This document shows positions 36,748 to 45,879 of a stretch of 64,000 nucleotides of DNA, piece after piece. The DNA lies in assembly GCA_024742605.1 (NCBI GenBank), contig JANSYC010000001.1, positions 62,001 to 126,000 of the forward strand. Direction: 5' to 3'. The notes below the pieces were generated by a model, which worked only from the letters and a program-made list of their open reading frames with translations, ran no database searches and was not told where the DNA came from. A program made the translations under genes and the position numbers. Every line of letters begins with the position of its first letter. The first letter of the stretch is position 1. This stretch comes from Alphaproteobacteria bacterium (GTDB lineage: Bacteria; Pseudomonadota; Alphaproteobacteria; Thalassobaculales; Thalassobaculaceae).

Positions 36748-37590
36748 TCAGACGCGCGCGCCGCGCACGCCATCGGCCAGGCTTTTCACGAAGGCCAATG
36801 TATCCGGTACCGTCCGCGCGGTCGCCTTGCCGTCGGCATCCAGGGACATCCGGATGGTATCCACCACCGCCGATCCGACGATGGCGCCATCCGAGACCTT
36901 GGCCACCGCCGCCGCCTGTTCGGGAGTCTTGATGCCAAACCCCACGCAGACCGGCAGGGCGGTATGGCGCTTCAACCGTTCGGTCGCGCGGGTGACGATC
37001 TCGACCGGAACATCGACCGTTCCGGTGACACCGGTGATCGAGACATAATAGACGAACCCGGCGGTATGCCGGAGCACCGAGGGCAATCGCTTATCGTCGG
37101 TGGTCGGCGTCGCCAGCCGGATGAAGGCCAAACCCTTGCGCAGCGAGGGCAGACACAGCTCGTCATCCTCCTCCGGCGGCAGATCGACCACGATCATGCC
37201 GTCGACCCCGGCGGCCTTGGCGTCGTCGAGGAAGCGCTCAACCCCGTAGCTGTAGATCGGATTATAGTAGCCCATCAGGATGATCGGGGTGTCCGCATCT
37301 GTCTCCCGAAAGGCGCGCACCATGTCCAGAACCTTCGGCTGGGTCATGCCCGCAGCCAGAGCGCGCAACCCCGCCGCCTGAACCGAGGGGCCGTCCGCCA
37401 TCGGATCGGTGAACGGCATACCGAATTCGATCATGTCGGCGCCCGCGCCCGGCAGACCGTTCATCAGCGCCTGTCCTGTCGCGAGATCGGGGTCTCCCGC
37501 GCTGATATAGACGCCCAAGGCCCCCCGCCCTTCGGCAGCGCAGGCAGCGAACCGGGCTTCGATACGGCCCGTGGAGTCGAACGTCGTCAT
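36748..37590 (-). CDS. trpA: Tryptophan synthase alpha chain
   Basis: 280 residues, TIM barrel. The catalytic glutamate and aspartate are in [16 protein letters not shown]; the phosphate-binding [10 protein letters not shown] is near the C-terminus. It cleaves indole-3-glycerol phosphate and passes indole to TrpB. The trpB stop and trpA start share one base (TGATG), so they are tightly coupled. Confidence 0.96.
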   Translation of the reverse strand: MTTFDSTGRIEARFAACAAEGRGALGVYISAGDPDLATGQALMNGLPGAGADMIEFGMPFTDPMADGPSVQAAGLRALAAGMTQPKVLDMVRAFRETDADTPIILMGYYNPIYSYGVERFLDDAKAAGVDGMIVVDLPPEEDDELCLPSLRKGLAFIRLATPTTDDKRLPSVLRHTAGFVYYVSITGVTGTVDVPVEIVTRATERLKRHTALPVCVGFGIKTPEQAAAVAKVSDGAIVGSAVVDTIRMSLDADGKATARTVPDTLAFVKSLADGVRGARV

Positions 37591-38816
37591 CAGATCAGGC
37601 CCTTCGCTTCGAGCTGGGGAATCACGGCCCCGAGGTCCTTGTCGCCGCGACCGCAGAGATTCATCACCACGATCTGGTCCTTCGGCCGGTCGCCGATGAA
37701 GGTGCCGACATGGGCCAGTGCGTGGGCGGGCTCAAGCGCAGGAATGATGCCCTCCTTGCGAGAGCACAGCGCGAAGGCCTCCAGAGCCGCATCATCCGTG
37801 CAGGCGACGTACTTCACCCGACCCAGCTCGTGCAGCCAGGAATGCTCAGGGCCGATGCCCGGGTAATCCAGCCCGGCGGAAATCGAGTGCGCCTCGGTGA
37901 TCTGACCATCGTCGTCCTGAAGCAGATAGGTCCGGTTGCCGTGCAGCACGCCCGGCCGGCCGCCGTTCAGGGACGCCGCATGTTTGTCGGTCTCCAGGCC
38001 CAGGCCGCCCGCCTCGACGCCAATGATCTCGACGTCGACATCGTCCAGGAACGGGTGGAACAGGCCCATCGCGTTCGAACCGCCGCCGATGCATGCAACC
38101 AGCGTGTCCGGCAGCCGGCCCTCGGCGGCCATCATCTGGGTCTTGGTCTCCTCGCCGATGATCGACTGGAAGTCGCGAACCATCGCGGGATAGGGATGCG
38201 GACCGGCGACCGTACCGATGATGTAGAAATGGGTCTCGGCCTTCGACACCCAGTACCGCAGCGCCTCGTTCATCGCGTCCTTCAGAGTGCCCGCGCCCGA
38301 GGTCACGGGATGCACCTCGGCGCCGAGGAGCCGCATGCGATCCACGTTGGGCTTCTGACGCTCGACGTCCTCGGCCCCCATGAAGACCTCACAGGTCATG
38401 CCGAACAACGCGCAGGCGGTCGCGGTCGCCACCCCGTGCTGACCGGCACCGGTCTCGGCGATGATGTGCTTCTTGCCCATCCGTTTTGCCAGCAGCGCCT
38501 GGCCCATCACGTTGTTGATCTTGTGGGCGCCAGTGTGGTTCAGCTCGTCGCGCTTGAAGTACAGCTTGGCGCCGCCGAAATGCTCCGTCAGCCGCTCCGC
38601 GAAATAGAGCGGACTGGGTCTGCCGATGTAATGGGTGTGGAAGTACTCGATATCCTTCTTGAACGCAGGATCGGTCTTGGCGTGGGTATAGGCGGCCTCG
38701 ACCTCCAGGATCAGCGGCATCAGGGTTTCGGCGACATAGCGGCCCCCGAAGATGCCGAAATGGCCTTCGGCGTCGGGGCCTGCACGCAGAGAGTTCGGAA
38801 CGGCGGCGACGGACAT
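37590..38816 (-). CDS. trpB: Tryptophan synthase beta chain
   Basis: 408 residues. The PLP lysine is in [10 protein letters not shown], followed by [13 protein letters not shown], and the PLP-phosphate loop is [10 protein letters not shown]. It condenses indole with serine. ATG 38816 has GGAGG eight bases upstream; an ATG at 38831 is possible. No trpF lies upstream; the preceding spacer has three CGGACA repeats. Confidence 0.96.
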   Translation of the reverse strand: MSVAAVPNSLRAGPDAEGHFGIFGGRYVAETLMPLILEVEAAYTHAKTDPAFKKDIEYFHTHYIGRPSPLYFAERLTEHFGGAKLYFKRDELNHTGAHKINNVMGQALLAKRMGKKHIIAETGAGQHGVATATACALFGMTCEVFMGAEDVERQKPNVDRMRLLGAEVHPVTSGAGTLKDAMNEALRYWVSKAETHFYIIGTVAGPHPYPAMVRDFQSIIGEETKTQMMAAEGRLPDTLVACIGGGSNAMGLFHPFLDDVDVEIIGVEAGGLGLETDKHAASLNGGRPGVLHGNRTYLLQDDDGQITEAHSISAGLDYPGIGPEHSWLHELGRVKYVACTDDAALEAFALCSRKEGIIPALEPAHALAHVGTFIGDRPKDQIVVMNLCGRGDKDLGAVIPQLEAKGLI

Positions 38817-38845
38817 CGCGCGGACCTCCATGGGCTGGTCTCGCC

Positions 38846-38873
38846 CGGACAATACCGGACATGTGCTCGGACA
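38846..38873. promoter_or_regulatory. Three CGGACA repeats upstream of trpB
   Basis: CGGACA occurs at 38846-38851, 38856-38861 and 38868-38873, ten and twelve bases apart, that is about one helix turn. The cluster lies about 30-57 bp upstream of the trpB start, where an operator or upstream promoter element would be expected. No known regulator is recognised from the motif. Confidence 0.4.
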
Positions 38874-38952
38874 TGAGGTCTTAAGGCCGAGCGGCCCGCC
38901 ACGCAAGGATGCTGGTGCGGGTCACGCCGAACCGCTGGTCGTGAGACCCGCT

Positions 38953-40317
38953 CTAGTACCGCTCTTCCTCGAAGATCGGGTCCACCGAATGGTTCCATCG
39001 GCCTTCATAGGCGGCCAGCTGATCATCGGCCATGGTGCGGCCGCTCTCGGCGACGGCGTCTAACGGGGTCAGGAACCCGGTCTCGTCATTGCCGCTGCTG
39101 TCCAGGATGCCACGACGGCGCAGACCCTCTCGGGCCAGAGCCAGCATATCCTTCGCCCAATCCCGAACCTCGCGACCCTTGATCTTCGCCTGGAGCGCGT
39201 CGCGCGGCGTGTCGTCGCGCAGGAGCTGCTGTTCCTCCACGGTCCAATCCTTGACCATCTGCCAGGCCTGGTCCTGCACACCCTGATCGTAGAGCAACCC
39301 CACCCAGAGGGCCGGCAGCGCGCAGATCCGATTCCAGGGCCCGCCATCAGCGCCGCGCATCTCGATATACTTCTTCAGACGCACTTCCTGGAACACGGTG
39401 GTGGTGTGATCCGACCAATCCCCCATGCCCGGCATCTGGCCCGGAACCTCTTCCAGCTTGCCGACCATGAAATCCCGGAAGCTCTTGCCGGCCACATCGA
39501 TGTACTTGCCGTCGCGATAGACGAAATACATCGGGACATCGAGCATGTAGTCGACATAGCGCTCGAACCCGAACCCGTCCTCGAAAACGAAGGGCAGCAT
39601 ACCGCACCGGTCCGGGTCCGTGTCGGTCCAGACATGGCTGCGGAAGCTCTTGAAGCCGTTCGGCTTGCCTTCGGTGAAGGGAGAATTTGCGAACAGGGAG
39701 GTCGCGATCGGCTGCAGCGCCAGGCTGACCCGATACTTTTCCACCATATCGGCTTCGCTCTCGAAATCGAGATTGGCCTGAACGGTGCAGGTCCGCTTCA
39801 TCATGTCGATGCCGAGATTGCCGACCAAGGGCATGTAGCGCTTCATGATCTCGTAGCGCCCCTTCGGCATCCAGTGGATGTCCTCACGGGTCGCCTTCGG
39901 CCTGAAGCCGAGACCCAGCATCGCCACGCCCAGTTCGTCGCAGACCTCTTTGACCTGCGCCAGATGGGTATGCACCTCGTCGCAGGTCTGATGAATATTC
40001 TCCAGCGGCGCGCCGGAGAGCTCGAACTGTCCGCCCGGCTCCAGCGTGATCGCGCAGCGGTCCTGCAGGAGAGCGATGGTGTTGCCGTGTTCCTGAATCC
40101 GCTCCCAACCGAAGCGGGTCAGCCCTTCCAAGATGGCGCCGATCCCGTCCTTGCCCTCGTAGGGCAGCGGGGCGTGATCGGACAGGCGGAAGGCGAACTT
40201 CTCGTGTTCCGTCCCGACGCGCCACTCGGAGCGCGGCTTGCACGCGGACGAGAACCACTCGACCAATTGATCCTTGCTCTCGATCGGAGCTCCAGCGTCT
40301 TCAGGCGGCCGTGACAT
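38953..40317 (-). CDS. gshA: Glutamate-cysteine ligase, plant/proteobacterial type (GCS2 family)
   Basis: 454 residues. First step of glutathione synthesis. Recognised by EWRVGTEHEKFAF, ITLEPGGQFELSGAPL, PKGRYEIMKRYMP and MKRTCTVQANLDF, the ATP/glutamate-binding blocks of the plant-like enzyme common in alphaproteobacteria. ATG 40317 follows GGAG at five bases; GTG 40323 is an alternative. It lies 74 bp downstream of rsmE in the same direction. Confidence 0.94.
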   Translation of the reverse strand: MSRPPEDAGAPIESKDQLVEWFSSACKPRSEWRVGTEHEKFAFRLSDHAPLPYEGKDGIGAILEGLTRFGWERIQEHGNTIALLQDRCAITLEPGGQFELSGAPLENIHQTCDEVHTHLAQVKEVCDELGVAMLGLGFRPKATREDIHWMPKGRYEIMKRYMPLVGNLGIDMMKRTCTVQANLDFESEADMVEKYRVSLALQPIATSLFANSPFTEGKPNGFKSFRSHVWTDTDPDRCGMLPFVFEDGFGFERYVDYMLDVPMYFVYRDGKYIDVAGKSFRDFMVGKLEEVPGQMPGMGDWSDHTTTVFQEVRLKKYIEMRGADGGPWNRICALPALWVGLLYDQGVQDQAWQMVKDWTVEEQQLLRDDTPRDALQAKIKGREVRDWAKDMLALAREGLRRRGILDSSGNDETGFLTPLDAVAESGRTMADDQLAAYEGRWNHSVDPIFEEERY

Positions 40318-40391
40318 GCACACTCCGGTCTTTTGGGCCGCAGGGCGGCCGGGTCTGTCATTGCAGTCCGTTCATCCCAGCCGTTACCGGC

Positions 40392-41135
40392 TCATCTCCA
40401 GTCACCGACCATGGTCTGCCAGGCAGCCACAACCGCCAATGCCGCCGTGTCCGCACGCAGCAGGCGCGGACCCAGGCTAACCGGTGTAACAAACGGCAGC
40501 GACCTCAGCCGGTCAAGTTCCTCTTCGGCAAAGCCGCCTTCCGGCCCGATCACGAATCCGACATGCCCGGCCGAGGACAAGTGATCCCCCGACAGCGCCT
40601 CGGCAAGAGGCTGTCCGGCATGGGTCTCGTCGCAGAGGATCAGCGGTCGATCGTCCGGCCAGAGGTCGAGCACCCGGTCCAGTTTCTCCGGTTCCCGAAC
40701 CTCGGGAATCGTCAGCCGGTCGGATTGTTCGGCCGCTTCGATCGCATTGGCGGTCAAGCGGTCCAAGTTGACCCGGTCGACCATGGTCCGCCGGGTCATG
40801 ACCGGCCACAGCAGCGCCACCCCAAGCTCGGTCGCCTTCTGCGCCACGAAATCGATCCGCGCCCGCTTGATCGGCGCGAAGGCGAGCCAGACGTCGGGCT
40901 CCTCGCGCTGCGGCCGGGTCTGCTCCACCAGGGTCAAGGTCGCAGCTTTCTTGCCTGCGGTCTCAATCCGCCCGCGCCACTCCCCATCCCGACCGTTGAA
41001 CAGGGCGAGTTCGTCCCCCGGGCCGAGGCGCAGCACGTTCCGCAGGTAGTGCGCCTGCGCCTCGCTGACAGCGACCGTCGCCGCTTCGTGGAGCGGGCTG
41101 GCGACGTGCAGGCGGGTTTCGAGACCATCCTTCAT
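40392..41135 (-). CDS. rsmE: 16S rRNA (uracil1498-N3)-methyltransferase RsmE
   Basis: 247 residues. N-terminal PUA-like domain (HYLRNVLRLGPGDELALFNG) and C-terminal SPOUT knot domain with VGFVIGPEGGFAEEELD and LGPRLLRADTAALA, the RsmE hallmarks. It methylates U1498 of 16S rRNA with SAM. It is the first gene of the leftward rsmE-gshA pair and is divergent from the flavoprotein gene. Confidence 0.95.
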   Translation of the reverse strand: MKDGLETRLHVASPLHEAATVAVSEAQAHYLRNVLRLGPGDELALFNGRDGEWRGRIETAGKKAATLTLVEQTRPQREEPDVWLAFAPIKRARIDFVAQKATELGVALLWPVMTRRTMVDRVNLDRLTANAIEAAEQSDRLTIPEVREPEKLDRVLDLWPDDRPLILCDETHAGQPLAEALSGDHLSSAGHVGFVIGPEGGFAEEELDRLRSLPFVTPVSLGPRLLRADTAALAVVAAWQTMVGDWR

Positions 41136-41198
41136 ACCGGCGGTGTAGACCGGGGCGCTGCGCCCCGCAACCTCCCGTCGACGTCCGCGCCTGCAAGA

Positions 41199-41219
41199 TT
41201 GTATACAAGACTGTACAAG
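41199..41219. promoter_or_regulatory. GntR/FCD-type operator upstream of the flavoprotein gene
   Basis: TTGTATACAA (41199-41208) is a perfect 10-bp palindrome of the TNGTNNNACNA type bound by FCD-subfamily GntR regulators. A second, imperfect copy, CTGTACAAG, follows at 41211-41219. The sites lie 60-80 bp before the flavoprotein start, and a GntR/FCD gene lies directly downstream of that gene, so it is the probable ligand-controlled repressor. Confidence 0.65.
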
Positions 41220-41278
41220 ATACGTCCTGCGACCTATTTTCGTCGCCTCACAAACGTTTTGAAACGAGGATGGAACCG

Positions 41279-42781
41279 ATGGCGGAAGTGGATGTGGTCA
41301 TCGTCGGAGCCGGCAACGCGGCACTCTGCGCGGCCCTTTCGGCGCGCGAGCAAGGCGCCCGCGTGGTCGTTCTGGAGCGCGCATCGGAGGACGAGGGCGG
41401 CGGCAATACCCGCTTCACGGCCGGTGCCATCCGTACCGTCTACAACGGGGTCGACGATCTCCGGGCGCTGATGCCGGACCTGACCGATGAGGAAGTCGCG
41501 ATCACCGATTTCGGAACCTATACTCAGGACCAGTTCTTCGACGACATGTTTCGGGTCACCCAATATCGCTGTGACGCGGACCTGGCGGAAAAACTGGTCA
41601 CCCGTTCCTACGACACCCTGATGTGGATGAAGGACAAGGGCGTTCGGTTCCAACCGATCTGGGGCCGACAGGCCTTCAAGGTGGACGGAAAGTTCAAGTT
41701 CTGGGGCGGGCTCACGGTCGAGGCTTGGGGCGGCGGACCGGGCCTGGTCGAATCGCTGTGGCAGATCGCGGAGAAGAGCGGCGTCGAGATCCGGTATTCC
41801 ACCCGGGCGCTCGAGTTGGTCTACGACGATATCGCGGTTCGGGGCGTGAAGGTGAAATCCGCCGACGGTGTCGAGATCATAGAGGCGCGGTCGGTGGTGC
41901 TGGCCGCCGGTGGCTTCGAGGCCAACCATGAGATGCGCACGCGCTATATCGGCCCGGGCTGGGAGTTGGCAAAGGTCCGCGGCACCCGGTTCAATACCGG
42001 TGACGGCATCAACATGGCGCTGAAGATCGGCGCGGCGCCCTACGGGAACTGGTCCGGCTGCCATGCGGTCGGCTGGGACTACAACGCGCCTGAATTCGGT
42101 GATCTGGCCGTCGGCGACAATTTCCAGAAGCACTCCTACCCGTTCGGCATCATGGTCAACGCCGAGGGCAAACGTTTCGTCGATGAGGGCGCGGATTTCC
42201 GCAACTACACCTACGCCAAATACGGCCGGGTGATCCTGAATCAGCCCGGCCAGTTCGCCTGGCAGATCTTCGATCAGAAGACCACCCATCTGCTGCGGGA
42301 TGAATACCGGATCAAGCAGGTCACCAAGGTGCAGGCCGATACGCTGGAGCAGCTTGCGGACAAGCTCGAAGGGGTCGACAAGGCCGGATTCCTGGCTGAA
42401 ATGAAAGCCTGGAACGACGCCGTTCAGACCGACGTCCCCTTCAATCCCAACGTCAAGGACGGGCGCGGCACCAATGGCCTGTCGGTGCCGAAATCGAACT
42501 GGGCGAACCCGTTGGATAGCGGCCCCTTTGAGGCCTATCAGGTCACCTGCGGAATCACCTTCACCTTCGGGGGCCTGCGGATCGATGACAACGGACAGGT
42601 CATGGACACCGATCTGGTTCCGATCCCCGGCCTCTACGCGGCTGGCGAGTTGGTCGGCGGTCTGTTCTACTTCAACTACCCAGGAGGCACGGGCCTGATG
42701 TCCGGCGCCGTGTTCGGACGCCAGGCCGGCCGGTCGGCCGGGCTCGCGGCGTCGAACGGGGAAATGAAGGCGGCGGAGTAG
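41279..42781 (+). CDS. FAD-dependent tricarballylate dehydrogenase-like oxidoreductase (TcuA-like)
   Basis: 500 residues. The FAD-binding fold starts VVIVGAGNAALCAALSAREQGARVVVLE; the GGNTRFTAGAIRTVY segment, the middle IMVNAEGKRFVDEG and the terminal AGELVGGLFYFNYPGGTGLM are those of the fumarate-reductase/succinate-dehydrogenase flavoprotein superfamily, closest to TcuA, which oxidises tricarballylate to cis-aconitate. The substrate is not proven, and no TcuB or TcuC partner is present. ATG 41279 has GAGG nine bases upstream; ATG 41270 is also possible. It is controlled, by inference, by the adjacent GntR gene. Confidence 0.85.
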   Translation: MAEVDVVIVGAGNAALCAALSAREQGARVVVLERASEDEGGGNTRFTAGAIRTVYNGVDDLRALMPDLTDEEVAITDFGTYTQDQFFDDMFRVTQYRCDADLAEKLVTRSYDTLMWMKDKGVRFQPIWGRQAFKVDGKFKFWGGLTVEAWGGGPGLVESLWQIAEKSGVEIRYSTRALELVYDDIAVRGVKVKSADGVEIIEARSVVLAAGGFEANHEMRTRYIGPGWELAKVRGTRFNTGDGINMALKIGAAPYGNWSGCHAVGWDYNAPEFGDLAVGDNFQKHSYPFGIMVNAEGKRFVDEGADFRNYTYAKYGRVILNQPGQFAWQIFDQKTTHLLRDEYRIKQVTKVQADTLEQLADKLEGVDKAGFLAEMKAWNDAVQTDVPFNPNVKDGRGTNGLSVPKSNWANPLDSGPFEAYQVTCGITFTFGGLRIDDNGQVMDTDLVPIPGLYAAGELVGGLFYFNYPGGTGLMSGAVFGRQAGRSAGLAASNGEMKAAE

Positions 42782-42843
42782 GCCCGGTCCGATCCATTCC
42801 GGATCCCCGCCGGCCGAACTTCGGCGGGGACGGGAGGCATTGG

Positions 42844-43557
42844 ATGGCGAAACGATCGGGGAAACTTCAAAGCGATCCGGCCGACGGCGCCGGGACGGAG
42901 TCGCGCGGGGAAATTGCCTACACGCGCCTGAAGGCATCAATCCGCGCCGGTGAGCTCAAGCCGGGTCAGCGCATCCGTGAAAACGAGATGGCGTCGCAGC
43001 TGGACATGAGCCGGACGCCGGTGCGCGAGGCACTTCGGCGTCTTGAGGCCGATGGACTGCTGACCTTCGCTCCCTACCGCGGCATGGTGATTTCCGAGTT
43101 GGATCATCAGGCGGTGATGGAGCTCTACCAGATGCGCGAGGTGCTGGAGGGCACGGCGGCCGGGCTGGCCGCACGGCACGCCTCGGAGGCCGAGATCGGC
43201 ATTCTCCAGGATCTGGTGGCGGCCGACAAAGGCAGTGCCGCAGATCCCAAGGAAGTCTCCACCCATAACCGGCAGTTCCATGGTGCTGTCTACCGGGCCG
43301 CCCACAACCGCTATCTGCTGAAGACTCTCAATGTGCTGGGCGATGCGATGGCGCTTCTGGGCATGACCACCATGTCCCTCACCGGTCGCTCCGATACCGC
43401 CCGGGAAGAACATGCGGCGATCGTGACCGCAATATCGGCTCACGATCCGGCGGCAGCGGAAAATGCCGCCCGCAAGCATATCCGCGAAGCACAGCGGGCA
43501 CGCCTCCGCCTGATGTTCGGAGACGGCAATGCGCGGATCCCCGAAATCAAGGAGTAA
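42844..43557 (+). CDS. GntR family transcriptional regulator, FCD subfamily
   Basis: 237 residues. The N-terminal winged helix (IRAGELKPGQRIRENEMASQLDMSRTPVREALRRL) is followed by a helical FCD effector domain with the metal-binding histidine/arginine pattern (HNRQFHGAVYRAA, REEHAAIVTAI). GGGAGG precedes the start. It lies 62 bp after the flavoprotein gene, with a matching palindrome in front of that gene. The effector is probably an organic acid. Confidence 0.92.
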   Translation: MAKRSGKLQSDPADGAGTESRGEIAYTRLKASIRAGELKPGQRIRENEMASQLDMSRTPVREALRRLEADGLLTFAPYRGMVISELDHQAVMELYQMREVLEGTAAGLAARHASEAEIGILQDLVAADKGSAADPKEVSTHNRQFHGAVYRAAHNRYLLKTLNVLGDAMALLGMTTMSLTGRSDTAREEHAAIVTAISAHDPAAAENAARKHIREAQRARLRLMFGDGNARIPEIKE

Positions 43558-43576
43558 CCGTCCGCGAATGCAGAAT

Positions 43577-43598
43577 GGCCCGACCAAAAGGCCGGGCC
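43577..43598. terminator. Hairpin between gntR and atpF
   Basis: GGCCCG (43577-43582) pairs with CGGGCC (43593-43598) around a ten-base loop in the 69-bp gap between convergent gntR and atpF. T-runs are weak, so it is a candidate only. Confidence 0.45.
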
Positions 43599-43626
43599 GG
43601 ATTCCGTAAATTATTCGGATATCTGA

Positions 43627-44118
43627 CTACTGAAGGCGCTGAGGAATGTCCTCAATCGACTCGGCCACCAGACGCTTCGCCGTGGCGTCGTCCAGATTGT
43701 CGGTGATCAGACGGCGGGTCGCCGCAATCGCCAGATCGACCATCTGTCCGCGCACTTCCGCCAAGGCCTTGCTTTCGGCCGCCTCGATCTTTTCGACCGC
43801 AAGCTGCTCTCGGCGGGCCAGAGACTGCTCCAGCTTTTTCTCGGCCTCGACCTGCATGCGGGCCGCTTCTTCCTTGGCATGAGCCAGGATCGCGCCGGCC
43901 TCCTTCAGTGCATCGCGATGCAGACGCTGATAGTTTGCTTTGGCAGCCTGTGCCTCTTCCCGCAATGCCTGAGCTTCTTCGAGCTTGGACTTGATCTGCT
44001 CTGCACGCGCATCCAGGGAAGCCACGGCCATGCCCCAGCCCTTGTAGAGCGCGCCCGCCATGAAAATCAGGAACGCGACAGCAACCCAAAGCGAGGCATC
44101 TCCAAAACCGTAAAACAT
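43627..44118 (-). CDS. atpF: ATP synthase F0 subunit b
   Basis: 163 residues. One N-terminal membrane helix (LWVAVAFLIFMAGAL) and a long charged coiled coil (about 35-130), forming the peripheral stalk. It starts two bases after the b' gene ends and is the last gene of the F0 operon. Alphaproteobacteria typically carry both b and b'. Confidence 0.94.
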   Translation of the reverse strand: MFYGFGDASLWVAVAFLIFMAGALYKGWGMAVASLDARAEQIKSKLEEAQALREEAQAAKANYQRLHRDALKEAGAILAHAKEEAARMQVEAEKKLEQSLARREQLAVEKIEAAESKALAEVRGQMVDLAIAATRRLITDNLDDATAKRLVAESIEDIPQRLQ

Positions 44119-44120
44119 GC

Positions 44121-44762
44121 CTATGCCCTCCCGTCGCCGGAGACGGCCTCGACCGCCCGTTTGACGCTGTCTTCGCCCGGAGTCACGCCGATCAGCTTTC
44201 CGGTGGCCTCAACAGCAGCCTCGCTGGCGACGGCCATCAAGCTTTCAAGCGCCTCGTCCCGCTGTTTCCCGATTCGGGTTTCGGCGGTCTTGACCTTTCG
44301 AGCCATCTTCTTGGCATGTTCCGCTTCAGCCTTGGCCTGTTCGGCCGCGGCCTCATCGTTGGCCGCCTTGATCTGGCCCTGGGCTTCCGACCGCGCCTCG
44401 GCAAGCGCCTTCTCGTAGTCGGCCTGAACCTTTTCAGCCTCAGACTTCAACCGATCCGCGGTTTCCAGGTCGTCCGTGATCCGTTCCTGCCGCTCTTCAA
44501 GGACCTCGGCGATCCGGGGGACCGCCATCTTCGACATGATCCAATACAACAGCGCGAAGCTGACGATCAGCCAGAAGATCTGGGTCGGGAACGCGCTCAC
44601 GTCGAGCTGGGGCAACCCGCCATCCGGCTTGCCGCCTGCATCAACGCCGGTGGCGGCATGCGCCGCCGTCGTCGCGATCGAGAAGATCGCCACGCCGGCC
44701 GCACCGAAGCCGGCCGTCCGAATCCCATTGAAGAATGCGGAATCCATTCCGTCGCGCCTCAT
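44121..44762 (-). CDS. ATP synthase F0 subunit b'
   Basis: 213 residues. Longer than b because of an N-terminal hydrophobic, signal-like segment (about 15-37) before the membrane helix FPTQIFWLIVSFALLYWIM, then a coiled coil. The motif LPQLDVSAFPTQIFWL is typical of b' of alphaproteobacteria. A good AGGAGG site precedes ATG 44762. It follows atpE after a 59-bp spacer with a strong stem-loop. Confidence 0.93.
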   Translation of the reverse strand: MRRDGMDSAFFNGIRTAGFGAAGVAIFSIATTAAHAATGVDAGGKPDGGLPQLDVSAFPTQIFWLIVSFALLYWIMSKMAVPRIAEVLEERQERITDDLETADRLKSEAEKVQADYEKALAEARSEAQGQIKAANDEAAAEQAKAEAEHAKKMARKVKTAETRIGKQRDEALESLMAVASEAAVEATGKLIGVTPGEDSVKRAVEAVSGDGRA

Positions 44763-44788
44763 ACCGTTATCCTCCTGAAGGTGGACAA

Positions 44789-44812
44789 GCGCCGAGCCCC
44801 GAGGCCCGGCGC
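44789..44812 (-). promoter_or_regulatory. Strong stem-loop between atpE and b'
   Basis: In the leftward mRNA GCGCCGGGCC pairs with GGCTCGGCGC around a TCGG loop: ten pairs including one G-U. It begins ten bases after the atpE stop, has no T-run after it and lies within the operon. It could protect the upstream atpE message from 3' decay and help to raise c-subunit output (inference). Confidence 0.6.
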
Positions 44813-44821
44813 GCGCCGAGA

Positions 44822-45046
44822 TCAGGCGAACAGGATCAGGAACGCGATCAGCAGCGCGAAAAGCGCAACGGCCTCGGTCAGCGCAAAGCCCAGAATGCCG
44901 ATGCCGAACACTTCGTTACGGGCAGCCGGGTTGCGGGCGATCGACGCGATCAGGGTCGAGAAGATGTTGCCGATACCGACACCCACGCCCATCAGCGCGA
45001 TCACGGCAATACCAGCACCAATCATCTTTGCGGCTTCGACGTCCAT
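44822..45046 (-). CDS. atpE: ATP synthase F0 subunit c
   Basis: 74 residues, two membrane helices. The packing glycines GVGVGIGN lie in helix 1 and the proton-carrying glutamate E58 in helix 2 ([11 protein letters not shown]); no sodium-binding pattern is apparent. The loop ARNPAARNE contacts the rotor. A GGAAGGAAAAG ribosome site and an A/T-rich leader suggest efficient translation, as the ring needs many copies. Confidence 0.97.
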   Translation of the reverse strand: MDVEAAKMIGAGIAVIALMGVGVGIGNIFSTLIASIARNPAARNEVFGIGILGFALTEAVALFALLIAFLILFA

Positions 45047-45109
45047 GGTCTTTTCCTTCCAGTCTCGGGTTGGATTTCAGATTAAGTGTGAAACGAGTGA
45101 CGGCCGCGC

Positions 45110-45874
45110 TCAGTGCAGGTGCAGCGCGTCGTTGAGATAGATGCAGGTCAGAATGGTGAACACATAGGCCTGCAGGATCGCCACCAGGATTTCGAACCCG
45201 GTCAGAGCGACCAGCACCAGCATCGGCGCCACGCCAAAAACACCCAGCATCACCACGAAGGTGCCGAACACCTTCATCATGGTATGACCCGCCATCATGT
45301 TCGCGAACAGACGGACCGACAGGCTGACCGGCCGCGAGAGATAGGACAGAATCTCGATCGGGATCAGCAACGGGGCCATGTAGATCGGCGCTCCGGCAGG
45401 GAAAAAGAACGTGAAGAAGTGGAGGCCGTGCTTCATCAGCGCGATCACCGTCACACCGACGAACACCGCCATGGCCATCGCGAAGGTCACGATGATCTGA
45501 CTGGTGAAGGTGTAGGTGTAGTGACCGAACGGCAGCATCCCGAACAGGTTGCCGACCAGGATGAACATGAACAGCGAGAAGATGAACGGGAAGTATGGCC
45601 GCCCCTCGGATCCCACATTGTCACGCACCATGCCGGCGATGAATTCGTAGGAGAGTTCGGCCATCGACTGCAGACGGGTCGGGACCAGATGGCGGCCCTT
45701 CATGGACTGCACCAGGAAGGTTCCCACCAGGATCGCGCTCGCCATCATGTAGAAGGCGGAGGTGGTGAACGACAGGTCGAGCCCGCCGACATTCACCTCG
45801 ACGATATCAAGAAGATGGAACTGCTCGACAGGCGACGGAAAACCACCCTCTGTCGGCGACGCATTACCAGCCAC
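45110..45874 (-). CDS. atpB: ATP synthase F0 subunit a
   Basis: 254 residues with five to six membrane helices. The essential arginine lies in SLSVRLFANMMAGH, and the C-terminal helix GFEILVAILQAYVFTILTCIYLNDALH is canonical. It starts with GTG at 45874, with GGAAGG upstream, five bases after atpI. Confidence 0.97.
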   Translation of the reverse strand: MAGNASPTEGGFPSPVEQFHLLDIVEVNVGGLDLSFTTSAFYMMASAILVGTFLVQSMKGRHLVPTRLQSMAELSYEFIAGMVRDNVGSEGRPYFPFIFSLFMFILVGNLFGMLPFGHYTYTFTSQIIVTFAMAMAVFVGVTVIALMKHGLHFFTFFFPAGAPIYMAPLLIPIEILSYLSRPVSLSVRLFANMMAGHTMMKVFGTFVVMLGVFGVAPMLVLVALTGFEILVAILQAYVFTILTCIYLNDALHLH

Positions 45875-45879
45875 TGTCG

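Noticed and set aside
38817-38952. A tryptophan leader peptide or riboswitch before trpB
   Set aside because: No short reading frame with Trp codons and no known riboswitch pattern; only the CGGACA repeats stand out.
41234-42940. A 568-codon open frame antisense to the TcuA-like flavoprotein
   Set aside because: Low-complexity translation opposite a conserved FAD enzyme.
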